A DNA stretch of 64,000 bases from Cytophagales bacterium CG12_big_fil_rev_8_21_14_0_65_40_12 (lineage in GTDB: Bacteria > Bacteroidota > Bacteroidia > Cytophagales > Cyclobacteriaceae). Shown in pieces: positions 34,440 to 43,840 of this stretch. The stretch covers positions 519 to 64,518 of the forward strand of contig PCUU01000056.1 of assembly GCA_002786855.1 (NCBI GenBank). Reading direction: 5' to 3'. Below the pieces are notes generated by a model. It worked only from the letters and a program-made list of their open reading frames with translations. It searched no databases and was not told the DNA's origin. The position numbers and the translations under genes were made by a program. Position 1 is the stretch's first letter, and every line of letters starts with the position of its first letter.

Positions 34440-34654
34440 TTTGCTGGTTTCTCCTTCTTGAAAATGGCGAAAAATTCAATTACAAAGCCTGAAAGGATAA
34501 CGATTGGGCCTAAAGTAAGCCCTAAAAATCCTTGTCCGTGTTCTGTACTATCAAGCGACATGATGACAAAACCCAGGAGCAAAACCCCCAGTCCAATCAA
34601 CATCCATTTGTAATTTTCTTTCCCGAAGGCAAAATTATTTTTGTTATCTGACAT
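34436..34654 (-). CDS. DUF3098 small membrane protein
   Basis: 72 residues with two membrane helices (about 16-33 and 46-63) and a charged tail. Begins MSDNKNNFAFGKENYKWM, typical for DUF3098, which in Bacteroidota lies between ftsX and uppP. Function unknown; a role in the envelope is suggested by its neighbours. It is 1 bp from ftsX and overlaps uppP by 4 bp. Confidence 0.85.
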   Translation of the reverse strand: MSDNKNNFAFGKENYKWMLIGLGVLLLGFVIMSLDSTEHGQGFLGLTLGPIVILSGFVIEFFAIFKKEKPAK

Positions 34655-34655
34655 A

Positions 34656-35561
34656 TCAATAAAGTTCGTCTAGCGACATTTTTAAATATTTGTTCATGGC
34701 CCTGTATGTACTAATGAAGGCGATGAAACTACCTAAAACTATGAGTAGCCCATACAAGGCGAGGAGGTAAGTTTCTTCTTGCAACTCTACCAAACGATCA
34801 ATTTTGCTATTGGCAAACTGCAACAATCCGTATAAAAGAAGTGAGGCAACAATGCCAGCAATGGCTCCATGAAACATAGATCTTTGCAAAAAAGGCCTTT
34901 TAATAAATCCGCTGGTTGCCCCAACCAACTGCATACTTCTGATCAAAAAACGTTGAGAGAATAAGGCCAATTTAATAGTGCTATTGATGAGCATGGTGAC
35001 TATAATCAATAAAATGGCTGCAAAACCCAACAATAACAGACTGAGATTTTTAAGGTTTTTATTGATAGAATCCACCAAACTTTCTACATAGGTGACTTCG
35101 AAAACACCGCTAATTTGCTCAATGCTTTTGCTCAGACTGTCTAGTTTAAGGTTGGTTTGAAACTCTGGCGCAATGTTTACAACTAAAGCATCACGAAGAG
35201 GATTATCGCCAAGGAATTCAGAGAAATCTTCTCCAGTATCTTCAATGAATTTTTTGGCGGCTTCTTCCTTTGAAATAAATTTGATTTGAGGCTTTTCTTC
35301 TTTTTTAAGTACATACGCACTTGTAGAAATGTCGAGCTGAATTCTACTGCGTTGATTCTCGGATATGTTTTTTTTGAGGTATACCTGCAGTTCAATATTC
35401 TCTTGAATATTGGAAGTAAGCTTGTTGGTGTGGAGCAACAATATGCCAAATAAACCCACTACAAAAAGGGCCAAGGCCACACTAAAAATCACGGTGCCAT
35501 ATTGGTAAGCACCCACTTTTTTCTTCTTTCTAACTTTCTTTTCTGGCTTGTTCACGCTCAT
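34656..35561 (-). CDS. ftsX: Cell division permease FtsX
   Basis: 301 residues: a basic cytoplasmic N-terminus, one helix (about 22-44), a periplasmic domain of about 120 residues (LQVYLKKNISE ... FISKEEAAKKF ... NPLRDALVV), then three helices with the FtsX domain motif MQLVGATSGFIKRPFLQ. With the ATPase FtsE, encoded elsewhere, it couples division to peptidoglycan hydrolase activity. First gene of the operon; the promoter should lie in 35562-35665. Confidence 0.93.
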   Translation of the reverse strand: MSVNKPEKKVRKKKKVGAYQYGTVIFSVALALFVVGLFGILLLHTNKLTSNIQENIELQVYLKKNISENQRSRIQLDISTSAYVLKKEEKPQIKFISKEEAAKKFIEDTGEDFSEFLGDNPLRDALVVNIAPEFQTNLKLDSLSKSIEQISGVFEVTYVESLVDSINKNLKNLSLLLLGFAAILLIIVTMLINSTIKLALFSQRFLIRSMQLVGATSGFIKRPFLQRSMFHGAIAGIVASLLLYGLLQFANSKIDRLVELQEETYLLALYGLLIVLGSFIAFISTYRAMNKYLKMSLDELY

Positions 35562-35665
35562 TAAACTTGGTCAAAAATAGCAATTTATTCCTACTCAAAA
35601 CTGCCAAAAGGGGTTAATATTATTTAATCTCAATCCATAAGCCTCGAGTTACGGGCTTGGTAAGT

Positions 35666-36292
35666 CTAAATTTTGATTACTGTATCATCGGCAATCACAA
35701 AGACTTGATCTTCCTTTTTCAGTGAAATCTTGGCGGAGCCTGTAAAATGTCCGAATGCTGGAAGCAAGCCTCGTTTTTCACCAAACCAAAAGCAGGGCAA
35801 TGTCAAGCGCTGTTTTCCTTTTCCACTTAGCCCGATCGCTGGGTGAATATGCCCAGCTAGATTGTAGAGATTGCTCTCCTCTGGGATATGGCTGAAGTAA
35901 AAAGGGGCTGCCTCCAAATTATCACAGATGTTTAAATTTGAAATCGTATAGCACGATGCATCAAGTACATCGTGATTGCCAAGGATCAATCGAAATTGAA
36001 GCGGAGCCTTGGATTTTACCCATCTTTTGAAAATTTCCCAACCTTGATTGTGATCGCTATGGAACAGATCGCCAAGAAAGACGACTTCCTTAGGTTGGAA
36101 AAGATTGATCAGTTTTTCGATGGTGTAAATGTCTTTGGAATGGATGAGGTCAGAAACAGGAATCCCTGATTTTCTGAAATGGCCTGCTTTACCAAGGTGT
36201 ATATCTGCGATGATGAGCAAGCCTTTTTCTTTCCAGTAAATGGCTTTTTCAGGTAGAAGTAACAATCTTTGCCCCAGAATTTCGTGTTCCAT
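35666..36292 (-). CDS. pdeM: PdeM-like metallophosphoesterase
   Basis: 208 residues with a complete calcineurin-like metal site: IADIHLGKAGHFRKSGI, FLGDLFHSDHN, LGNHDVLD and LAGHIHPAI. This pattern, with HLGK and the FRK motif, fits the ligase-associated DNA damage response endonuclease PdeM family. In many bacteria it neighbours LigD-like ligase or exonuclease genes; here it stands alone, so its substrate is uncertain. Its start faces the DUF2147 gene across 57 bp. Confidence 0.82.
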   Translation of the reverse strand: MEHEILGQRLLLLPEKAIYWKEKGLLIIADIHLGKAGHFRKSGIPVSDLIHSKDIYTIEKLINLFQPKEVVFLGDLFHSDHNQGWEIFKRWVKSKAPLQFRLILGNHDVLDASCYTISNLNICDNLEAAPFYFSHIPEESNLYNLAGHIHPAIGLSGKGKQRLTLPCFWFGEKRGLLPAFGHFTGSAKISLKKEDQVFVIADDTVIKI

Positions 36293-36349
36293 TCAAATTT
36301 ACCTAAACCTTTTAGCAGGGTTGAAGGTAATAAAATCAAGATTGAATTT

Positions 36350-36787
36350 ATGAAGCTGATTATTTCTTTACTTTTTATATCTGTTTTGAGTTTAACTCCC
36401 AATACCAATGACGGAGATGCTATTTTAGGCACTTGGCTGACAGATGAAAATAAGGCCAAAATCGAAATTTATAAGGAAAAGGGCTTGTATCATGGAAGAA
36501 TCATTTGGTTGAAGGAACCGCTGAATGAAAAAGGCCAACCAAAGGTCGATAAGCATAATCATGACAAAACTAAACGTGCTAGGCCAATATTGGGAATGAA
36601 CCTTATTCAAGGATTCAAATTCAGCGATGGGAAATGGGAAGATGGAGAAATTTACGATCCTGAAAATGGCAAGACCTATTCTTGCGTCATTAAATTGAAA
36701 GGCAATAAATTAGAAGTACGCGGTTACGTGGGGATGACGATGTTCGGAAGGACTGTGACTTGGGTCCGTGCGGAGGTCACGGATTAA
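36350..36787 (+). CDS. DUF2147 family secreted protein
   Basis: 145 residues from the ATG at 36350, which opens into a signal peptide (MKLIISLLFISVLSLTPNT). DUF2147 features: ILGTWLTDENKAKIEIYK, ILGMNLIQGFKFSDGKWEDGEIYDP split by short spacers, and a C-terminal GYVGMTMFGRTVTWVRA. A periplasmic beta-barrel fold is expected; function unknown. An upstream extension in the same frame starts inside the pdeM gene and is rejected. The stop overlaps the convergent acetyltransferase gene by 4 bp. Confidence 0.85.
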   Translation: MKLIISLLFISVLSLTPNTNDGDAILGTWLTDENKAKIEIYKEKGLYHGRIIWLKEPLNEKGQPKVDKHNHDKTKRARPILGMNLIQGFKFSDGKWEDGEIYDPENGKTYSCVIKLKGNKLEVRGYVGMTMFGRTVTWVRAEVTD

Positions 36788-37248
36788 TTTTTCGTCCATT
36801 GGATTTTTACTGCTGAGATTTTTTCTGTTTCTAACCTAATATCATCGAGTACGTTGAACCCATTTTTTAAATAGAAAGCCAGCGGGGAAAGGTAAAATTC
36901 CCCATTCAGTTTTCTTTCTGAATTATGGTCTAAAACCCAGCCGTTTAAAGTCTGAGACTGCTTTTTGGCTTCGTTGATCAAACGGCTGCCCAATCCCATT
37001 TTTTGATGTTTCGAATCCAAAATAATCGAAAACCACCTTTCATTTTCTCGCTCAAAAGTGGCCATCCAACCGATTAACTGATGCTGCGCTTCAATTAAGT
37101 AATGAAGAGGATTTCCCGTTTTTGATAAGTACTCTTCAAAGCCAGCTATGTTTTCATAGGCTAAGCCTGCAGGGTATTCTGCATTCCAAAGTTGTACAAT
37201 TTGTGCTTTCTGGTTCTCATTCAGAAAATCCACCAGTTTGATTTCCAT
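36784..37248 (-). CDS. GNAT-family N-acetyltransferase
   Basis: 154 residues of the Gcn5-related fold. The acetyl-CoA loop appears as HQKMGLGSRLINEAKKQ (about residues 80-97), preceded by the strand RWFSIILDSK. The N-terminus LVDFLNENQKAQIVQLWNAEYP is typical for a small-substrate or side-chain acetyltransferase. The substrate cannot be predicted. Confidence 0.8.
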   Translation of the reverse strand: MEIKLVDFLNENQKAQIVQLWNAEYPAGLAYENIAGFEEYLSKTGNPLHYLIEAQHQLIGWMATFERENERWFSIILDSKHQKMGLGSRLINEAKKQSQTLNGWVLDHNSERKLNGEFYLSPLAFYLKNGFNVLDDIRLETEKISAVKIQWTKN

Positions 37249-37359
37249 AATTTGTAGGATACTTAAAAAGAGCGAATTGAAGATAGCGTTTTCGAAATTA
37301 AAATGAACGGGATCATGTGGCCTTAATGATTAACTTCGGGTTTGAATAAAGACAATATC

Positions 37360-37953
37360 ATGATCAAGTTATCCAAAATTGCCCTCATTAGTTTTTTGAC
37401 CATTTTCACTTTAAGTATTTCGGCCCAAGAGTTGCCTTATGCCCAAATCCCAAATGCGCCTCAAATTTATACCTCTGGCACTATCATGGGGCGCTTGGTG
37501 GATGGTCTTGGCTTTAGATTTTATTGGGCTACCCAAGGCTTGACCGAAGAAAACTTGACCTTTAGGGCTGGCGAAGAAACCCGAACAATTTCCGAAACGA
37601 TCGATCATATTTATGATTTGGTATTTATCTTTTCGAACGCTACAAAAGAACAACCCACCGTTTACCCCATCAACAAAGCCGAATTATCCTTTGAAGAAAA
37701 GCGTACCATGATTTTGAAGAATATAGAAATGGCCAGCGCTATCCTTAAGTTCAGTGAAGACAAGGACTTTGAACGCTACCAAATGATTTTCCAATATCCA
37801 CAAGGCAATGGGCAGAAATTACCTTTTTGGAATGCATTGAATGGCCCCTTAGAAGATGCACTTTGGCATGTCGGGCAAGTGGTAAGCCTGAGGAGAATGG
37901 CTGGCAATCCCTTGGATAGTAAAGTGGATGTGCTGAATGGAGTGAGGAATTAA
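37360..37953 (+). CDS. Exported DinB-like protein
   Basis: 197 residues from the ATG at 37360 with a signal peptide (MIKLSKIALISFLTIFTLSISAQ); an in-frame TTG lies 18 bases upstream. The mature part is a four-helix DinB/YfiT-like fold with possible metal ligands in IDHIYDLV (first His) and LWHVGQVVSLRRM (second His). DinB-fold proteins are usually cytoplasmic, so a secreted form is unusual. Function unknown. TAACTTCG at 37331-37338 may be a weak -7 element. Confidence 0.72.
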   Translation: MIKLSKIALISFLTIFTLSISAQELPYAQIPNAPQIYTSGTIMGRLVDGLGFRFYWATQGLTEENLTFRAGEETRTISETIDHIYDLVFIFSNATKEQPTVYPINKAELSFEEKRTMILKNIEMASAILKFSEDKDFERYQMIFQYPQGNGQKLPFWNALNGPLEDALWHVGQVVSLRRMAGNPLDSKVDVLNGVRN

Positions 37954-37976
37954 GTGGTATTTAGCGAATCCCCCTG

Positions 37977-37995
37977 CCCCCTTTAATAAAGGGGG
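37977..37995. repeat. GC-rich hairpin after the DinB-like gene
   Basis: CCCCCTTT-AAT-AAAGGGGG forms an 8-bp stem with a 3-base loop, 24 bases after the gene stop. No T tract follows. It may terminate transcription or be a remnant of a dispersed repeat. Confidence 0.45.
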
Positions 37996-38121
37996 AGTAG
38001 TTCGAATTACTTCATCGATAAATAATGAATCACAGCTGCTTAAAGAACTAATAATACAAGGGTTTATGTAAAAAGAGTAGGTAACTGCCTCTCCCTCATC
38101 AAGGGGTAAGGGGATTAAAAA

Positions 38122-38143
38122 AGCCCCAAATCGGGGCTTTTTT
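38122..38143. terminator. Bidirectional rho-independent terminator
   Basis: AGCCCC-AAATC-GGGGCT with six A before and six T after. It directly follows the stop codon of the S10 peptidase gene on the minus strand, and would also stop plus-strand transcripts from the DinB-like gene. Confidence 0.9.
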
Positions 38144-38145
38144 AA

Positions 38146-39621
38146 TTAGTATTTTGCTGGTGTTCCTGCTGGAGGCAAAGAGTTTTTAATGAACTCGCGA
38201 ATATCGTCATTAGCTTTTTCAAGGTCTTCAGCACGGAGGTACATCATATGTCCGCTGCGGTAACCTTTAAAGCTCATTCTTTCCTTCAACTTACCACTTG
38301 GGTCTAAATGCCACATGTTGTATTTGGCGTTAAAGTAAGTAGTTGCACCATCGTAATAGCCACTTTGGGTCATTACATGCAGGTATGGGTTCATCGCCAT
38401 AGCTTCACGGAGGTTTTCACCGGTATTATCACCAGATCGATCCCATGGATTAACTGGGCCGAACATATTGTATTTTATGTCGGTTTTGTAGCCTAGGTCA
38501 TTGGTGAAATAATGGTTGATGGCAGGAGTAAAAGAGTGCAGCCAAGAAGTCAGCTCGGAGTTGTAGTCTGGCCCCATTCCAGCGTCCATCCTGTCGATTC
38601 CTTTATAACGCGAATCTAATCGTCCAACGGTCCTGCCTTCATGTCTTAAAAGGTCTTTCCAGAAAAAATTCGTAGGCACATCTAGGTTATGGTCACGGAT
38701 TACGCTTTCGTCTAAACCAGAGTAGCGAGCAAACATCTTGATCGCTTCATTTTTTTCTGCCTCAGTTGCCCAAGCACCTTTCGCCATAACAGGCAGTAGC
38801 TTGTTCATGGTATAGGTTTCTGCTTCTTCTAGCACAGCAGGCAGGTCTTTGGCTTGTAAATCGGTAGGGAGCTGCTTATGGTACCAAGCCGCTGCCGCAT
38901 AGTAGGGTAATCTATTGGCTGCTTCCACTGGCCCACTTCTGTCAATCCCCAAGTCAGTAGGAGACACTAGGATAACACCATTGAGGTACATCCAATGGTT
39001 GTTTTGCAGGGCATAGGCCAAACCAGAAACGCGAGTAGTGCCATAGCTTTCGCCAATCAGGTATTTTGGAGAATTCCATCTATTGGCTCGGGTCACAAAA
39101 GTGTTTACCCATTCAGATAAATAGGCGATGTCTTGATTAACCCCAAAAAAGGTGGAACGTTTTGCTTCCGGATCAACGATTCTTGAATAGCCCGTATTCA
39201 CAGGGTTGACGAAGACAATATCCGCATCATCTAAAATGGAATGCGGATTGTCTTTGATTCCGTAGGGTTGTATGGGGTAACCTTCATCATCAATTTTCAA
39301 AATTCGAGGGCCGGTATAGGCTATGTGCATCCAAACCGAAGCAGAACCTGGTCCACCGTTGAAGGAAATAATCAAAGGTCTGCGGTCTTTGTCCTTGATA
39401 TCGGTCCTTTCATAATAGGTGTAAAAAAGTGTGGCAATAGGGTGGCCATCTTCGGCCCAAACGGGTTGAGTACCAGCCGTAGCAGCATAAGGTATTTTCT
39501 TACCCTTGATCATTACCTCGTGTTGGGTGGTAACTGCCGATTCTGTTTCGATTTTTCTACCCTGAGCGATCACCGTGACCGCCATAGCGAGTATAAAAAA
39601 TAAGGTGATTATTGATTTCAT
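38146..39621 (-). CDS. Secreted S10-family serine carboxypeptidase
   Basis: 491 residues with signal peptide (FFILAMAVTVIAQ). The alpha/beta hydrolase fold has the oxyanion segment SFNGGPGSASVWMH, the nucleophile serine in LIGESYGTTR, and the Asp/His region TQSGYYDGATTYF and YRSGHMMYLR. S10 enzymes remove C-terminal residues from peptides; bacterial members of this length are poorly studied. It lies 9 bp downstream of the large propeller protein gene, so both are probably one transcript for extracellular peptide processing (inference). Confidence 0.9.
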   Translation of the reverse strand: MKSIITLFFILAMAVTVIAQGRKIETESAVTTQHEVMIKGKKIPYAATAGTQPVWAEDGHPIATLFYTYYERTDIKDKDRRPLIISFNGGPGSASVWMHIAYTGPRILKIDDEGYPIQPYGIKDNPHSILDDADIVFVNPVNTGYSRIVDPEAKRSTFFGVNQDIAYLSEWVNTFVTRANRWNSPKYLIGESYGTTRVSGLAYALQNNHWMYLNGVILVSPTDLGIDRSGPVEAANRLPYYAAAAWYHKQLPTDLQAKDLPAVLEEAETYTMNKLLPVMAKGAWATEAEKNEAIKMFARYSGLDESVIRDHNLDVPTNFFWKDLLRHEGRTVGRLDSRYKGIDRMDAGMGPDYNSELTSWLHSFTPAINHYFTNDLGYKTDIKYNMFGPVNPWDRSGDNTGENLREAMAMNPYLHVMTQSGYYDGATTYFNAKYNMWHLDPSGKLKERMSFKGYRSGHMMYLRAEDLEKANDDIREFIKNSLPPAGTPAKY

Positions 39622-39630
39622 GGCTTTGGT

Positions 39631-42600
39631 TTATTTGCTTTTAAATTGATTTTCTTTGTTCAAACCCTTGTTAAGTTTTTTGACCGTTTCGTTAAGCATT
39701 TTTGTCTGCTTAGGCTTGAGTTTTACCAGCATATCTTTATAATATGCTAGTTGGGAAGATTGATCCTGGGTAAGTAAGCCAATCCAACCTTGAGCTTCGG
39801 AGTAAAGTCCTCTAGTACGGCTCAATAATTCAGAGTAAAGGCCGATTACATCCTCGATCTCCTCGCCCGCTGCTTTATCGTAACTTACCTTCTTTCGTTT
39901 TAAAGTGGCCATGTGAGCTTGCAGTGGCTGCATATTGGACATTTCGGCAATCACATTATTATACAGATTTCCGATTTCCATCAATTTGGCTGTCCAAGCT
40001 TTTCTATCAGCAATGTCAATGTTCAATCTTGGATCGTCTTTCACTTCAAAAGTTTGGGTAAAAATCTCACCCTTGACAGAAAGCTTTGCAACGTAATTTC
40101 CTGGTACAACTGGCGCTCCGCCCATGCCAAAACCACGACCTCTTGACGATGGCATGGCGGCCAAATCTTCATGATTCAGGTTCCAATATACTCTTTGGAT
40201 TCCTGCGGTGGTGTCAGGGGTCAAAGTCCTGATTAAACTGCCTTCGGTATCATGGATTGTCAAGGCAATGTCGGCTTTGCTGACGTGATTTTTCAAGTAA
40301 TAGTCTACCATTGCTCCAGAAGTGGGGTTTTCTCCTCTAAAGAACATATCGCCAACATGTGCTCCTTCACGAGTATAATTGATCCGCTCGGCAGTTGGAA
40401 TACTGAATAATGCGGCATTTTGAGAAGCAACGCTTGGCGTCAGTTCTTGAATAGCATTCAGATTGTCCAAAATCCAAACCCCACGTCCATGGGAGGCCAA
40501 CACCAAATCATTGTCCCTTGGATGAATTACCATATCATTGAAAGGAAGGGTTGGCATATTGTTTTTGAGTTCAACCCAGTTTTCGCCACTATTATTCGAG
40601 ATGTAGAAGCCAAATTCTGTTGCCAAGTAAAGTAAGTTTGGATTTTTTGGGTCTTCTCGCAAGGTACGCACTACTCGATTTGCGGGTAGGTTACCTACAA
40701 TGGATGTCCAGCTTTTTCCTCCGTCAGAAGTTTTATAGAGGTAGTTTTTGAAGTCATCATTTCTATAATTATTGATGGCGGCAAATGCTGTTCCGGGCTT
40801 GTGGTTTGAAACTTCGAGTGTGTTGATCCAAGTCTCTTTTGGTAGTCCGTTCAGTCTTGCCGTTACATCCGTCCATGTTTTGCCATCATCTTCAGAAACT
40901 TGAAGCAATCCATCGTCAGTGCCAGCATACAAATGGCCTTGAATAAATTTATCTTCGGCAATGGCGGTGAGGGTAGGGTAATAGGGAATTCCGTCATCAA
41001 GCGAAGCCGTGTTTTCATCCGCCATTTTTCCCATGATTTTCAGTTCCCTTCGGTTGACTTTGGTGGTTAAATCGCCTAGAGATTTCCACGAATTACCACC
41101 GTCAGAACTCTTCCAAAGTACATTTGTACCAGCATAAATGGTGTTTGTGTTGTGATAGGAAAGGAAGAAAGGGCCGTCCCAGTTGGCAGGTGCCATGGCA
41201 TTTTCTAAATCTGGCTCAGGAAGCCCAGGTCCCCAGAAATCCCAATTTCTTCTTGCTCCAATGGCGCCTTTTGGGTCGCCTGGGCGGATGGATTTGCGCT
41301 GGCCAGTGCTTAAATCGAGTTTGAAAAGCCCCAAGTATTGCGATTCTCCATACATCACACCAGCTTCTGCACGATGTGGTAAGCTGAGGAAACCATCACC
41401 ACCACCAGTTCTTCTCCAATCGGAATTCAAAATCCCATCACCATTGTAAGTCGCATTTGGTCCAACCCAGCTTCCATTATCTTGCAAACCTCCATATATA
41501 TTGTAAGGGATTGCCATATCAACCGAGATTCTATAAAATTGGCTTACAGGTAAGTTCGTAACGAACAGCCATGTTTTGGCCTGATCGTATGAAATACCAA
41601 TTCCTCCATCGTCTCCTTTGATGACATGACGAGAGTCTTTAGGATTCACCCACAGAATTCTGTCATCACCATGAAGACTTTGGCGCGGAGCGCGAAAGGT
41701 CTTTCCACTGTCTTCAGAAACGCTAAATTGATTTTGCATATATACCCTTTTGTCATTATTCGGGTCGACTAGCGGCTGGCTGGCGTACATGGGTCTTGGG
41801 TTCCAATCGCTCATGAAAGTCCAAGATTCACCTTTGTCGTCTGAACGATAGAGCCCAGCTCTTCGCTCATTGTAGGCTGTGGAGGCATTGTACTGAAAAC
41901 CTTGCTCAACAGAAGCATACATTATTTTTGGGTTTTTTGGAAAAATGGTAATACCAATTCGTCCATAGTCGCCTTCTGGCAAACCAGTTTTAAGCTCTTT
42001 CCAAGTTTTACCTCCATCGGTTGATTTGTGCAAACCAGAACCTGGCCCACCACCATCAAATCCATAAGGGGTTCTTCTGCGCTGATAAGTAGCGGCAAAA
42101 ATGGTATTGGGGTCAGAGGGGTCCAAGGCCACATCCACCACTCCAGTGTCATCATTAACAAAGAGGATTCTTTCCCAATTTTTACCCCCATTTGTTGTCT
42201 TGTACAATCCTCTTTCGTTATTCGCCCCCCAGAGATGTCCCATGGCGGCTATGTACACGGTGTTACTGTCGTTAGGGTGAAGCGCGATTCTGCCAATGTG
42301 ATGAGAATCTTTCAGCCCCATATTTTTCCAAGATTTTCCTCCATCAGACGATTTGTATACGCCATCGCCCCAGCTCGAACTTTGGCGATTGGCCCGCTCA
42401 CCAGTACCTACCCAAAGGATATTCGGATATTTTTGATGGAGTGCGATAGCGCCAACAGAATGAGTGGCTTCATTTTCGAAAATGGGTTTCCAGGTCACGC
42501 CATTGTTGCTGGTTTCCCATACACCTCCAGTGGCCGTTGCTACATAAAAGGTAAAAGGGTCCGATTCCTTAACCGCCAAATCGACCACCCGCCCACTCAT

Positions 42601-42720
42601 GTTGGCTGGGCCAATATGGCGCAAACTTAGATCTGAATAGGTAGAAGATGATACTTGGGCAATTGCAGCATTGGCAAAATAGGCCAATAAGACTACTGCA
42701 AAGAGGATGGTTTTTTTCAT
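39631..42720 (-). CDS. Secreted VPS10/sortilin-like beta-propeller protein
   Basis: 1029 residues with signal peptide (TILFAVVLLAYFANAAIAQ). Many BNR/Asp-box motifs are visible (SSDGGKSWKN, TTNGGKNWER, STDGGKTWKE, SDDKGESWTF, SSDGGNSWKS, SEDDGKTWTD, TSDGGKSWTS, SNNSGENWVE), as in VPS10-type propellers often annotated as glycosyl hydrolases. The C-terminal 270 residues contain a FlgD-like Ig segment (TIHDTEGSLIRTLTPDTTAGI) and a helical end. No hydrolase site can be identified. Partner of the S10 peptidase gene downstream. Confidence 0.85.
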   Translation of the reverse strand: MKKTILFAVVLLAYFANAAIAQVSSSTYSDLSLRHIGPANMSGRVVDLAVKESDPFTFYVATATGGVWETSNNGVTWKPIFENEATHSVGAIALHQKYPNILWVGTGERANRQSSSWGDGVYKSSDGGKSWKNMGLKDSHHIGRIALHPNDSNTVYIAAMGHLWGANNERGLYKTTNGGKNWERILFVNDDTGVVDVALDPSDPNTIFAATYQRRRTPYGFDGGGPGSGLHKSTDGGKTWKELKTGLPEGDYGRIGITIFPKNPKIMYASVEQGFQYNASTAYNERRAGLYRSDDKGESWTFMSDWNPRPMYASQPLVDPNNDKRVYMQNQFSVSEDSGKTFRAPRQSLHGDDRILWVNPKDSRHVIKGDDGGIGISYDQAKTWLFVTNLPVSQFYRISVDMAIPYNIYGGLQDNGSWVGPNATYNGDGILNSDWRRTGGGDGFLSLPHRAEAGVMYGESQYLGLFKLDLSTGQRKSIRPGDPKGAIGARRNWDFWGPGLPEPDLENAMAPANWDGPFFLSYHNTNTIYAGTNVLWKSSDGGNSWKSLGDLTTKVNRRELKIMGKMADENTASLDDGIPYYPTLTAIAEDKFIQGHLYAGTDDGLLQVSEDDGKTWTDVTARLNGLPKETWINTLEVSNHKPGTAFAAINNYRNDDFKNYLYKTSDGGKSWTSIVGNLPANRVVRTLREDPKNPNLLYLATEFGFYISNNSGENWVELKNNMPTLPFNDMVIHPRDNDLVLASHGRGVWILDNLNAIQELTPSVASQNAALFSIPTAERINYTREGAHVGDMFFRGENPTSGAMVDYYLKNHVSKADIALTIHDTEGSLIRTLTPDTTAGIQRVYWNLNHEDLAAMPSSRGRGFGMGGAPVVPGNYVAKLSVKGEIFTQTFEVKDDPRLNIDIADRKAWTAKLMEIGNLYNNVIAEMSNMQPLQAHMATLKRKKVSYDKAAGEEIEDVIGLYSELLSRTRGLYSEAQGWIGLLTQDQSSQLAYYKDMLVKLKPKQTKMLNETVKKLNKGLNKENQFKSK

Positions 42721-42898
42721 TTGTTTTGGTTGATTTGTCTAAAGCTTGAATATAAGAATAGAAAAATTGGGTTTGTGTGTGTTTTTGAAGAGTGGTCAAA
42801 CGATCTGAACGGTAATGAAATTACGTTTCTTTTACTTTACTTTGAGGTCGCAAAAGGCAGAAACTGGTCATTTCTGCAAGAAATAGACCGGTTCATCA

Positions 42899-43840
42899 AT
42901 GAGAATATTCTTTATCTTTCTTTTCTTGGCATTCGTAGGTGAATGCATTGCACAAGATACCCTGGAGTATCGGCCTAAGCTTGTAGAGTTAAGCCTGGAA
43001 TCTCATTCTGGCTACAATGCCACGCCAAAACCTTCTCAAAACATGAATAATCTCACCCGTGTCAAGCAAGACATGGCCTTGAAGATGAGATTTGGTGTAC
43101 CAGTAATTTTAAATGATAAAACCACATTTGCAGTTCAATTAAAATTCGATCAACAATATTATACTACCGAAAACAGCCAGAACGACCTGTTCAACTACCT
43201 CAACTCACATGAATTAAGAAACACAGGCTTGACCTTATTTTATCAAGACAAAAGTGTCCAGGACAGAGTTTTAACCTTTGCGCTTCAGACTGAATTGGCC
43301 AGCGACAGATGGGAGCTTAATGGTAACTCAGGGCGCTATTTGGTGAATGGAAATTATATGAAAGCGCTTAATGCTAAAACTAATATTGGTTTTGGAGGAG
43401 TGATTAATTATGCGCTTGGTGTTTGGAATATTTACCCAACTTTTAGCTACAAGAAACAGCTCAGTAATAAATCTTTGTTCGAGGTTTTTCTACCCAGCAA
43501 AGTAGGCTATCGCTATCATTTAAACCCCAAGACCTATTTTATTGCTGAAACCGAATTTGTGAATTGGCGATTTAATGTCACCGACCCCTTGGAGAATAAT
43601 TTGGGCGACATGGCCCTGATTCGAGCAGACGTTTACTTTAAATTCAGAGTAGAAAAGGAAATTCACGATTGGCTATGGTTTGGCGTGGACACTGGTTTTA
43701 TCCATAATGTCAATTACGGTCTTGTCGAACACGGCTCAAGAATAGCTAATGCTATTCAAGAATTCAATGTAAAAGATGCTGCCTTTTTGAGGTTTTGGAT
43801 TTTTGTGCTTCCACCCAATAAACTTTGGAAATCCCTTTAG
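42899..43840 (+). CDS. Outer-membrane beta-barrel protein (DUF6268-like)
   Basis: 313 residues with signal peptide (MRIFFIFLFLAFVGECIAQ). The mature protein shows repeated barrel strands with aromatic residues (TTFAVQLKFDQQYY, VLTFALQTELASDRWEL, NIGFGGVINYALGVWNIYP, YFKFRVEKEIHDWLWFGV). I assign it tentatively to the DUF6268 group. The annotation of barrel is firm in character, the family name less so. Overlaps the convergent aspartate kinase gene by 4 bp at the stops. Confidence 0.65.
   Translation: MRIFFIFLFLAFVGECIAQDTLEYRPKLVELSLESHSGYNATPKPSQNMNNLTRVKQDMALKMRFGVPVILNDKTTFAVQLKFDQQYYTTENSQNDLFNYLNSHELRNTGLTLFYQDKSVQDRVLTFALQTELASDRWELNGNSGRYLVNGNYMKALNAKTNIGFGGVINYALGVWNIYPTFSYKKQLSNKSLFEVFLPSKVGYRYHLNPKTYFIAETEFVNWRFNVTDPLENNLGDMALIRADVYFKFRVEKEIHDWLWFGVDTGFIHNVNYGLVEHGSRIANAIQEFNVKDAAFLRFWIFVLPPNKLWKSL

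Noticed and set aside
42028-42630. 200-codon plus-strand frame opposite the propeller protein gene
   Set aside because: Antisense shadow of a repetitive coding region, no domain and no start context.
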